Part shown: in pieces, positions 1 through 7,024 of the stretch
Layout of the letters: each line of letters starts with the position of its first letter
Numbering within the stretch: position 1 is the first letter of the stretch
The notes under the pieces: generated by a model
The model's input: the letters and a program-made list of their open reading frames with translations, nothing else
Told to the model about the DNA's origin: nothing
Database searches by the model: none
Made by a program: the position numbers and the translations under genes
Source of the DNA: an uncultured Lachnospiraceae bacterium
GTDB lineage: Bacteria > Bacillota > Clostridia > Lachnospirales > Lachnospiraceae
Direction of reading: 5' to 3'
NCBI GenBank assembly: GCA_902783765.1
Contig: CACZSB010000130.1
Coordinates: 1-15,909, forward strand
DNA: 15,909 nt

Positions 1-691
1 CTTTACCACCGCCCCCACCCTGGAAAATTATGGGGAAGCCTTTACAGCGGTGCCCCTGAGGCGCTATTTCTTAAACACCCTGGTTTTCACCCTGGCCACC
101 ACCGCCCTGATGCTGGCGGTGATCATCCTGGCGGCCTATGCCTTCGCCCGGCTGGAGTTTAAGGGGAAAAACCTGGTATTTACCCTCTTTCTGGCTTTAA
201 TGATGATCCCCGGGGAGCTGGTGATCATCACCAATTATGTTACCATCACCAACTGGGACCTGCGCAACACCTTCCTGGGGCTGATCCTTCCCTCGGTGAC
301 CTCGGTCTTTTATATCTACCTGCTAAAGGAGAACTTTGCCCAGGTGCCGGAGGATCTGTATAAGGCCGCCAAAATGGACGGCTGCACAGATTTGGGCTTT
401 TTGTTTAAGGTGATGGTGCCCATCTGCCGGCCAACCATCATCACCGTGGTGATTCTGAAGGTCATCGAATGCTGGAATTCCTATGTGTGGCCCCGGCTGA
501 TCACCACGGATCAGAATTTCTTTTTGGTATCCAATGGCATCCAGCAGATTCGGGAAAGCGGCTTCGGCCGGGACAATATTCCGGCCATGATGGCGGCGGT
601 GGTGGTGATTTCCCTGCCCCTGATCGTCCTGTTCCTGATCTTCCGCAAGAAAATCATGGCCGGAGTTTCCAGAGGAGGGACAAAGGGATGA
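1..691 (+). CDS. Carbohydrate ABC transporter permease, MalG type (5' partial)
   Basis: This is the C-terminal 229 residues of an inner-membrane permease of a binding-protein-dependent importer, probably for a sugar or oligosaccharide. The reading frame is open from base 2, so the GTG at 50 is internal and the true start lies before the window. The upstream residues LENYGEAF followed by RRYFLNTL are typical of the region before the second membrane segment in MalG/UgpE-like permeases. The cytoplasmic EAA loop that contacts the ATPase is clear: EDLYKAAKMDG, then PICRP, encoded near 350-435. About five hydrophobic segments are visible, and the tail ends in basic residues (RKKIMAGVSRGG). Its TGA overlaps the ATG of the binding-protein gene (ATGA at 688-691), so the two are co-transcribed and probably translationally coupled. 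The substrate cannot be read from sequence. Confidence 0.93.
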   Translation, partial: FTTAPTLENYGEAFTAVPLRRYFLNTLVFTLATTALMLAVIILAAYAFARLEFKGKNLVFTLFLALMMIPGELVIITNYVTITNWDLRNTFLGLILPSVTSVFYIYLLKENFAQVPEDLYKAAKMDGCTDLGFLFKVMVPICRPTIITVVILKVIECWNSYVWPRLITTDQNFFLVSNGIQQIRESGFGRDNIPAMMAAVVVISLPLIVLFLIFRKKIMAGVSRGGTKG

Positions 692-2481
692 GAAAAATGC
701 GCGTCAGCTTTGCCTTCTTAATGCTCTTTTGCCTGCTGATGCTGGGGGCCTGCCATGGTCAGACGGCCCCCCGGGAAAGCAGTGCGCCTCCCACGGAAGC
801 CCCCAATCCCCAGGGGGAAACCTCTTTTGCCGGGGCAGAGACCACCGCTCCGGAGCCTGAAACCCAGGCGCCGGGACTGGGCCTGGAATTGAATACTCAG
901 AAAAAATATACCATTGAGTTTTGGGCGAAAAACGATTCCAATCTTACCCAGATCCGGATTTATAACAAGGCCAAGGAGGACTTCGAAGCCCTGTATCCCA
1001 ATATCACGGTTAATATCCGCTTTTATTCCGATTACGGGAAAATTTACCGGGATGTGATTACAAATATTGCCACCAATACCACTCCCCACCTGTGTATTTC
1101 CTATCCGGACCATATTGCCACTTATTTAAAGGGCCGGGATATGGTGGTGGCGATGGACGATTACATGGCAGATCCGGATTACGGCTTCGGCGGAAAAAAG
1201 CTGCTGTTTGACGGCCCCGACCAGGGGGAAATGATTGATAAATTCATGGAGGAAGGCTTCTTTTCCGGTCATCAGTACGATCTGCCCTTTATGCGCTCCT
1301 CCGAGGCTTTATATATCAACAAGACCTACGTGGAGGCCATGGGCTATGAGATTCCGGAAATCGTCAGCTGGGACTGGATCTGGGAGGTTTCGGAAAAGGC
1401 CATGGAAAAGGACGGGGATATATTTAAGGTAAACGGCCAAAAGGTCATGATACCCTTTATATATAAATCCACGGACAATATGATGATCCAGATGCTAAAG
1501 CAAAAAGGGGCAGGCTACGCCCTGGAGACCGGGGAGGTGCAGCTATTTAACGATACCACCCGGGAACTGCTTTTTACCATTTACCGGCATGTGAATACCC
1601 GGGCCTTTTCCACCTTTAAAATCGACGGCTATCCCGGGAATTTCTTCAATGCGGGCCGCTGCCTTTTTGCCATCGATTCCACCGCCGGGGCCACCTGGAT
1701 CGGCTCCAACGCCCCTCTGATGGATATCCACAGCAATGATGTGGCCCAATTTGAAACCCTGGTGCGGCCCGTGCCTCAATTTGATACGGAGAATCCTCAA
1801 ATGATCTCCCAGGGCCCCTCCCTGTGCCTTTTTAACAAGGCGGATCCCCAGGAGGTGCTGGCAGCCTGGCTCTTTGCCCAATATCTTTTGACCAACGAGG
1901 TCCAGGTGGCCTATGCCCAAACCGAGGGCTATGTGCCCGTCACCGCCAAGGCGGTGGAATCCGTGGCTTACCAGGATTATCTGGCCCGGGCTGGAGAAGA
2001 CAATAATCTATATTATGATATTAAAATTGCCGTCTCAAAAATGGTGCTGGATAATGCGGAAAACACCTTTATCACCCCGGTTTTCGACGGCTCCACCTCG
2101 GTGCGGGATACGGCGGGCACCCTAATCGAAAATGTGGCCAAGGCCACCCGGCGAAAGCAAATCAGCCTGAATGACGCCGGGACGGCTTTAAGCAATGAAT
2201 ACCTGGAAAAGCTCTTCGCAGATGTGAGTCAGCTTTATAAACTCAGCGAAATACAGGTGACCCCCACCGCCCCCGACCCCGGGGAGGTAAATCCTTCGGG
2301 CACCGCGCCGGACCCGGGGAAAAGCAGCCCTTCCCAGGGAGCCGACAAGCAGGATTCCCGGGATCTGGGGCCCCTGCCCGGCACCGCCAAAGCGCTGCTG
2401 ATTACCCTGGCCGGCAGCTGGCTCCTTTTGGGGGGCGCCGCCCTTTTCATGACCCTGAAAAAGAAGAAGGACAGGGAATAA
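688..2481 (+). CDS. Extracellular solute-binding lipoprotein of sugar ABC importer, with C-terminal membrane/sorting-like tail
   Basis: This 597-residue protein is the likely substrate receptor for the adjacent permease. The start is the ATG at 688, which overlaps the upstream stop and follows AGAGGAGG; the frame stays open further upstream, but there it only overlaps the permease. A lipoprotein signal is seen at residues 1-22 (LMLGAC, lipidated Cys22), then a Pro/Thr/Glu-rich linker to about residue 70. The binding-protein fold (COG1653-like) runs from about 72 to 520, with recognisable stretches YTIEFWAKND, FEALYPNITV, DLPFMRSSEALYINK and WDWIWE. Unusually, a Pro/Gly/Ser linker (524-562, with TAPDPG twice) is followed by LPGTA (563-567), a hydrophobic stretch (about 569-590) and KKKKDRE. 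That resembles a sortase signal or a stop-transfer anchor. Family members usually end after the globular domain at about 420-550 residues. The importer role is well supported; the function of the tail is inference. Confidence 0.92.
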   Translation: MRKMRVSFAFLMLFCLLMLGACHGQTAPRESSAPPTEAPNPQGETSFAGAETTAPEPETQAPGLGLELNTQKKYTIEFWAKNDSNLTQIRIYNKAKEDFEALYPNITVNIRFYSDYGKIYRDVITNIATNTTPHLCISYPDHIATYLKGRDMVVAMDDYMADPDYGFGGKKLLFDGPDQGEMIDKFMEEGFFSGHQYDLPFMRSSEALYINKTYVEAMGYEIPEIVSWDWIWEVSEKAMEKDGDIFKVNGQKVMIPFIYKSTDNMMIQMLKQKGAGYALETGEVQLFNDTTRELLFTIYRHVNTRAFSTFKIDGYPGNFFNAGRCLFAIDSTAGATWIGSNAPLMDIHSNDVAQFETLVRPVPQFDTENPQMISQGPSLCLFNKADPQEVLAAWLFAQYLLTNEVQVAYAQTEGYVPVTAKAVESVAYQDYLARAGEDNNLYYDIKIAVSKMVLDNAENTFITPVFDGSTSVRDTAGTLIENVAKATRRKQISLNDAGTALSNEYLEKLFADVSQLYKLSEIQVTPTAPDPGEVNPSGTAPDPGKSSPSQGADKQDSRDLGPLPGTAKALLITLAGSWLLLGGAALFMTLKKKKDRE

Positions 2482-2484
2482 TCA

Positions 2485-2512
2485 TTGATTTTTCACAAAA
2501 CTCGGCTATAAT
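2485..2512 (+). promoter_or_regulatory. Sigma-A-type promoter for the repeat lipoprotein gene
   Basis: A TTGATT -35 box (2485-2490, four of six consensus bases) and a perfect TATAAT -10 box (2507-2512) are separated by 16 bp. They lie between the stop of the binding protein and the lipoprotein start, leaving a leader of about 50 nt. The lipoprotein can therefore be expressed independently of the importer operon. Confidence 0.6.
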
Positions 2513-2568
2513 ATTAGCGGTCAAAAAGGCCCTGTTCGAGTTTATTGATAAACAAGAGGAGAAAAGAC

Positions 2569-5500
2569 ATGAAAAAACTGTTGATCTTACTGCTGTCGGC
2601 AGTGTTGGTGCTGTCTCTGGCGGCCTGTAACAGGAACCCGGATGTCACCACCCCGGATTCCGAAACCACCACAGCGGAATCCACCACGGAGGAGCCCACC
2701 ACAGCCCCCCAGCCGGCTGCCCTTAGCTATGAGCAATTTATGGCTGCCGAGAAGGATACCGAGGTGGTGATCGAAGCCTGGGTCCAGTTGGCGGCTTACA
2801 ATGCGGAATACGGCAACGCCAGCCTGTATCTGGCAGATGCGGACGGTGCCTATTTTGTATACCGCATGGCTGTGACCCCGGAGGAGAGCAAGCTCCTGGA
2901 AGTGGGCAGAAAACTGCGGATCACCGGTTTTAAAACCGCCTTTGAAGGATTGGTGGAAATCGAAAATGCCACCTTTGAAGCGGTGGACGGAGATACCTAC
3001 ATCAGCGAAAACACAGATGTAACGGCCGCCCTGGCTCTGGGAGAGGACCTAAGCAGCCTGATGAGCCGCCGGATTTCCATCAGCAATGTGACGGTGGTGC
3101 CCACCCTGAACAAGGCAAAGGAAGAATTTCCCTTCCTGTATGGACACGATGGCAGCGGCAACGAGGGAGATGATCTGTATTTCACCGTACAGGTGGGCGG
3201 AAGCGCCTGCAAACTCGTGGTGGAAAGCAGTGAATTCGGCCCCGAAACCGAGGTCTACCAGGCCGTTAAGAAGCTGCAGATCGGTGATATGATCAGCCTG
3301 GAGGGCTTCCTCTACTGGTATATGGGGCCCCAGCCCCATATCAGCCGGGTCCTGCCGGCGGATGCCCGGGAAAAATCCGAGGGCGTAATGGATTACAAAG
3401 CCTATCTGGCGGCGGCCCAGGATACCCCGGTGGTCATTGAGGGCTATATCCAGCAGTTAAGCTATAATGCGGATTCCGGCATTGCCAATCTGTTTTTGGC
3501 GGATCCCGACGGCGCTTATTACGTGTTCCGGATGAATGTCACGGCGGAGGAAGCCGCCGCTCTGCTGCCCGGCGCCAAAATCCGGGTGGAAGGCATCAAG
3601 GCAAACTTTAACGGAGAAACCGAAATCACCGACGGTAAAATGGCCGCTCTGGAAGGCTTTTACATGGCCATTCCTCAGAATATCACTGATTTCCTGGGGA
3701 TTGAAGAACTGATGATGACCGCCATGAACCGCAAAGTCCTTCTGAACGGCGCCACGGTGGTGGCCTCCTTAAACGAAACCACCGGAAAGGAAGAAACCTT
3801 CCTTTACAAATCCAACGGCACCGGCAAAGAGGGCGACGACCTGTTCTTTACCATCTCCTGTGGCGGCGTCAGCATGCTGATGATGGTGGAAAGTGAATTC
3901 TTTGCCCCCGGCAGCTCCGTTTATGAGGCCGTCAGAAATCTGTCCCTCGGCGATGTGCTGGATGTGGAAGCCTTCCTGAGCTGGAACAACCACGAATATA
4001 ATAAGGGCCCGCTGCCTCTGGTCACCGGCCTTGCTATTTCCGAGCAGCCCAGCGATGTGGCCATGAGTTACGAAGAATTCCTGGCCGCGGAATTGGATAC
4101 CCAGGTCACCGTGGACGGAATTGTTGAGCTGGCGGCTTACAATGCGGAATACGGCAATATCAGCCTGTTCCTCTCCGGCAAAACCAGCGGTGCTTACTAT
4201 GTTTACCGCATGAATGTCACGGAAGAGGAGGCCAAGACCCTGGTGCCCGGTCAGCTGATTCGGGTAAAGGGCTATAAGACCGCCTTTGAAGGAGAACTCG
4301 AAATCGACGGGAAAGAGGCCAGCTTCGAGCTTCTCCCCGGCAAGAGCTCCGGGGCTCGTCCCCTGACGAACATCAGCTGGATTATGAATCACGAGGAAAG
4401 CCTCCGCCAGTTGATGAATCATCGGGTTCTTCTGGAAAAAGCTGTGGTGATGCCCTCCCATAAGGAAGGGGAGGAGGAAGCCCTGCCTTTCCTGTATCGG
4501 CACAACGGTTCCGGTGTTGAAGGAGACGATATTTATTTTGTAGTCAATGTGTCTGGAAATTCCTGCGTTCTGGTGGTGGAAAGCGACGAATTCGGTCCGG
4601 ATACGGAGGTATATCAGGCTGTACAGTCTTTGAAGGTGGGAGATGTCATCGACATTGAAGCTTTCCTGTATTGGTACCAGGGTCCGCAGCCCCATGTGGT
4701 GGCTGTCAGCAGCGACGCCTACGTCAAGACCTCCGAGGGGGCCATGAGCTACGGCCGCTATCTGTTGGCAGAAGATGACGAAGAAGTGGTGGTGGAAGCC
4801 TGGATCCAGCTGGCGGCCTACAATGCGGAATACGGCAATGTCAACCTTTTCCTGGCGGATGAAGCCGGCGCCTATTTCGTTTATCGTCTGCCTGTTACAG
4901 CCGAAGAGGCGGAACGCCTGGTGCCCGGTCAGAAGATTCAGGTGAAGGGCTATAAGGCCAACTTTAACGGCGAAGTCGAAATCAACGCCGAGAACGATGC
5001 CAGCTTCGAATTGCTGGAGGGGGATGCCTTCTTTGCCGATGCCATTGCCTGGCGCAACCTGGCGGGCAACGAAGCGGCTCAGCTTTTCCATCAAAACAGC
5101 CAGATCGAATTAAGGGCTGCGGTGGTGCTGCCCTCCATCAAAGCGGCGGCAGATGAGAATGAGGAGCCCGAAATCCTGCCCTTCCTCTACAAATGGAACG
5201 GCGCCGGCTCCGAGGGAGATGATATCTACTTCAAGGTGCTGGTAAACGGTCAGGAGCTGACCCTGGTGCTGGAAAGCGACGAATTTTCCGCCGATACCGA
5301 GCTGTACAAAACCATTCAGAATCTGAAAATCGGTGATGTGCTGGATATCAACGCCTTCCTGTACTGGTATGAAGGCCCTCAGCCCCATGTGATTTTTGCC
5401 GAGGACGAACTCTATGCCAAGGGCGAGGGCGTGATGACTTATCAGGAATACCTGGCCGCCGAGGCACAGTCCAAGGTGGTAATCGAAGGTGCCATTCAGG

Positions 5501-6144
5501 TGCTTACGGCCTACAATGAGGAATACGGAAACTGCTCCTTCCTGCTGGATGATTATGCCGGCGCCTATTATGTCTACCGAATGGCCATGAGCCGGGAGGA
5601 GTATGACAAGCTGTCCCTTGGCAGTTGGATCAGGGTCACGGGCCACACGGCCAACTATAACGGCGAAATCGAAATCAACGCCGAAAACGACGAGGAAGCC
5701 GGCTTTGAGCTACTGCCCGCCCAGGGCCGCCGCTACGAGCCTTTCCGGGCGGATGCCATCGACATCACCAACAAATTGGGGGATGAGAAGCTGTCCTCCC
5801 TGATGAACCGTCTGGTTTCCTTAAAGGGCGCCACGGTGGTGGCTTCCCAGTATGGGGAAGAGGGCCAGGAAGCGGAAGCTCCTTTCCTGTATAAGTGGAA
5901 CGGCTCCGGCAGTGAGGGAGACGATATCTACTTCAATGTCCAGGTGGGCGAAGAAACCCTGAACCTGGTGGTGGAAACCGATGAATGGGATGCAGACTCG
6001 GAGCTGTATGCCCTGGTCCAGAGCCTTGAAATAGGCGACATGGTGGATCTTGAAGCCTTTTTGTACTGGTATGAGGGCCCTCAGCCCCATGTACAGGGCA
6101 TCACGATTCATCCGGCTACGGAAGAACCGGCTCCGGCGGAATAA
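2569..6144 (+). CDS. Large lipoprotein with five tandem OB-like repeats
   Basis: This 1191-residue exported lipoprotein has no function I can name. The start is the ATG at 2569, seven bases after AAGAGGAG; an in-frame TTG at 2545 lacks a site. The signal peptide ends in the lipobox LSLAAC (Cys20), followed by a Thr/Glu-rich spacer to about residue 50. The rest is five repeats: residues 52-272, 273-497, 498-724, 725-954 and 955-1180. Each opens with a MSYEEFLAAE-like motif and has two parts. The first, beta-rich (VVIEAWVQLAAYNAEYGN, then AYFVYRM, then a G-K-I-R-V-x-G-Y-K strand), looks like an OB fold. The second has FLYKWNGSGSEGDD(I/L)YF and ends L-x-I-G-D-x-(I/V/L)-x-x-E-A-F-L-Y-W-Y-x-G-P-Q-P-H. 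I recall similar domains in uncharacterised secreted proteins of gut Firmicutes. The OB assignment is inference from strand pattern. A surface ligand-binding or adhesive role is possible. It has its own promoter and terminator. Confidence 0.85.
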   Translation: MKKLLILLLSAVLVLSLAACNRNPDVTTPDSETTTAESTTEEPTTAPQPAALSYEQFMAAEKDTEVVIEAWVQLAAYNAEYGNASLYLADADGAYFVYRMAVTPEESKLLEVGRKLRITGFKTAFEGLVEIENATFEAVDGDTYISENTDVTAALALGEDLSSLMSRRISISNVTVVPTLNKAKEEFPFLYGHDGSGNEGDDLYFTVQVGGSACKLVVESSEFGPETEVYQAVKKLQIGDMISLEGFLYWYMGPQPHISRVLPADAREKSEGVMDYKAYLAAAQDTPVVIEGYIQQLSYNADSGIANLFLADPDGAYYVFRMNVTAEEAAALLPGAKIRVEGIKANFNGETEITDGKMAALEGFYMAIPQNITDFLGIEELMMTAMNRKVLLNGATVVASLNETTGKEETFLYKSNGTGKEGDDLFFTISCGGVSMLMMVESEFFAPGSSVYEAVRNLSLGDVLDVEAFLSWNNHEYNKGPLPLVTGLAISEQPSDVAMSYEEFLAAELDTQVTVDGIVELAAYNAEYGNISLFLSGKTSGAYYVYRMNVTEEEAKTLVPGQLIRVKGYKTAFEGELEIDGKEASFELLPGKSSGARPLTNISWIMNHEESLRQLMNHRVLLEKAVVMPSHKEGEEEALPFLYRHNGSGVEGDDIYFVVNVSGNSCVLVVESDEFGPDTEVYQAVQSLKVGDVIDIEAFLYWYQGPQPHVVAVSSDAYVKTSEGAMSYGRYLLAEDDEEVVVEAWIQLAAYNAEYGNVNLFLADEAGAYFVYRLPVTAEEAERLVPGQKIQVKGYKANFNGEVEINAENDASFELLEGDAFFADAIAWRNLAGNEAAQLFHQNSQIELRAAVVLPSIKAAADENEEPEILPFLYKWNGAGSEGDDIYFKVLVNGQELTLVLESDEFSADTELYKTIQNLKIGDVLDINAFLYWYEGPQPHVIFAEDELYAKGEGVMTYQEYLAAEAQSKVVIEGAIQVLTAYNEEYGNCSFLLDDYAGAYYVYRMAMSREEYDKLSLGSWIRVTGHTANYNGEIEINAENDEEAGFELLPAQGRRYEPFRADAIDITNKLGDEKLSSLMNRLVSLKGATVVASQYGEEGQEAEAPFLYKWNGSGSEGDDIYFNVQVGEETLNLVVETDEWDADSELYALVQSLEIGDMVDLEAFLYWYEGPQPHVQGITIHPATEEPAPAE
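2722..6108 (+). repeat. Five in-frame tandem repeats of about 663-690 bp
   Basis: The units are 2722-3384, 3385-4059, 4060-4740, 4741-5430 and 5431-6108, each encoding one 221-230-residue protein repeat. Divergence is uneven. A 28-base stretch encoding AAYNAEYGN is identical in unit 1 (2789-2816) and unit 3 (4130-4157), with one mismatch in unit 4 (4811-4838). Units 4 and 5 share long similar stretches over YWYEGPQPH and NGE(V/I)EINAEN. Unit 2 is the most diverged. Confidence 0.9.
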
Positions 6145-6160
6145 GAGTATTACGTAAAGA

Positions 6161-6187
6161 GAGGCGGCGCTGCGGCGCCGCCTTTTT
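6161..6187 (+). terminator. Rho-independent terminator after the repeat lipoprotein
   Basis: An eight-base-pair all-GC stem, GGCGGCGC (6163-6170) with GCGCCGCC (6175-6182), closes a four-base loop and runs directly into TTTTT (6183-6187). It lies 17 bases after the lipoprotein stop. Confidence 0.92.
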
Positions 6188-6228
6188 CAAAAAGCCCGGG
6201 GACAGCCAAATCAAAGGAGCGCAGGGAT

Positions 6229-6900
6229 ATGAACAGGCAGATTATGATTGTGGACGATGATATCCATATCGGAAATATGCTGGAGGAAGCCTTGGCAAAA
6301 GAGAATTATCGCACGCTTCGGGCCTATTCCGGCACAGAGGCAGCCATGCTTCTGGAAAAGGAAAGCCCGGATTTGATTTTATTGGATTTGATGCTGCCGG
6401 GGCTTTCCGGGGAGGAATTGCTTCCGAAAATCCGGTCCATCCCGGTGATTGTGATGAGCGCCAAAACGGATATTTCCCACAAGGTGAATCTGCTTTTGGC
6501 GGGGGCGGCGGATTATGTAACCAAGCCCTTTGAGCTGAAGGAACTGCTGGCCCGCATCGTGGTGCAGTTTAGAAAAACGCCTCAGCCCTCCCGGGATAAA
6601 ACCATCAAAGCCTCCGGCCTCCTGCTGGATACGGAGCTGATGTTCGTCAGTATGGGCGATAAACAGGCAACCCTTACCAAAACCGAGTGCGCCATTCTGG
6701 AGGTGCTGATGCTGAATGCGGGGCGTCCCATAGGGAAAAGCAGCATCCTGGATCAGATAGCCGACGCCACCCTGGACTGCACAGAGCGCTCTCTAAAGCA
6801 GCACATCAGCAATATCCGCAAAAAGCTTCTGGCCCTGTCGGGGATGGATTATATAGAAGGGATATACGGGATCGGCTTTCACTTCATGAAACATGAGTAA
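6229..6900 (+). CDS. OmpR/PhoB-family response regulator
   Basis: This 223-residue two-component regulator probably controls the ABC transporter genes just downstream. Its receiver domain (about 1-115) has the acidic pocket D9-D10-D11, the phospho-acceptor D53 in LILLDLMLPG, a conserved-position S77 in VIVMSAK, and K99 in the TKPFE motif. The winged-helix DNA-binding domain (about 127-223) has the usual TLTKTECAILEVLMLNAGRPI, RSLKQHISNIRKKL and IEGIYGIGFHF stretches. The start is the ATG at 6229, nine bases after AAGGAG (6214-6219). The partner kinase is at 9448, on the other side of the transporter genes. Only about 40 bases separate the previous terminator from this start, and I see no convincing promoter there, so transcription may depend on readthrough or an atypical promoter. 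Confidence 0.95.
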   Translation: MNRQIMIVDDDIHIGNMLEEALAKENYRTLRAYSGTEAAMLLEKESPDLILLDLMLPGLSGEELLPKIRSIPVIVMSAKTDISHKVNLLLAGAADYVTKPFELKELLARIVVQFRKTPQPSRDKTIKASGLLLDTELMFVSMGDKQATLTKTECAILEVLMLNAGRPIGKSSILDQIADATLDCTERSLKQHISNIRKKLLALSGMDYIEGIYGIGFHFMKHE

Positions 6901-6904
6901 AACA

Positions 6905-6932
6905 ATTCTCTCGCCTGCGGTTCAGAATGACA
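6905..6932 (-). repeat. Half copy of a dispersed GTCATTCTGAG-type repeat
   Basis: Read on the minus strand this is TGTCATTCTGAACCGCAGG, then CGAGAGAAT. It matches the pattern TGTCATTCTGAGCG..GAAGAAT that I recall as a short intergenic repeat in many gut Firmicutes genomes. It starts five bases after the response regulator stop. A related copy in the opposite orientation lies at 10348-10413. The family assignment is from memory, not from a search. Confidence 0.5.
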
Positions 6933-6940
6933 CTCCTCAA

Positions 6941-6962
6941 ATCTTGACCATATTTTGACGAT
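6941..6962 (+). promoter_or_regulatory. Candidate response-regulator operator: two contiguous 11-bp direct repeats
   Basis: ATCTTGACCAT (6941-6951) is followed at once by ATTTTGACGAT (6952-6962), matching at nine of eleven positions. A weaker third copy, TTATTGACCCT, begins at 6975 (eight of eleven against the first). OmpR/PhoB-family regulators bind direct repeats with an 11-bp step, and this pair lies between the regulator gene and the ABC operon it probably controls. The third TTGACC (6978-6983) could also act as a -35 box. Ahead of it sits only an imperfect TGCTTTATT extended -10 (6995-7003) at a short 14-bp spacing. Confidence 0.55.
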
Positions 6963-7024
6963 TTCCGGGCCCCTTTATTGACCCTGCCGGCTTATGCTTT
7001 ATTTGCGAAGAAGGAGGAAGCAAG

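Noticed and set aside
469..687. Upstream extension of the binding-protein frame
   Set aside because: It overlaps the conserved permease in another frame, and the lipoprotein signal begins at 688 with a good SD and an ATGA overlap.
3769..5094. 441-codon open frame on the minus strand inside the repeat lipoprotein
   Set aside because: It is antisense to a clear lipoprotein with signal peptide and repeats. Its length follows from the repeated codon pattern of the + strand, it repeats in step with those units, and it has no plausible start region.
6150..6157. TTACGTAA palindrome after the lipoprotein stop
   Set aside because: It is only eight bases, expected by chance, and has no partner site.
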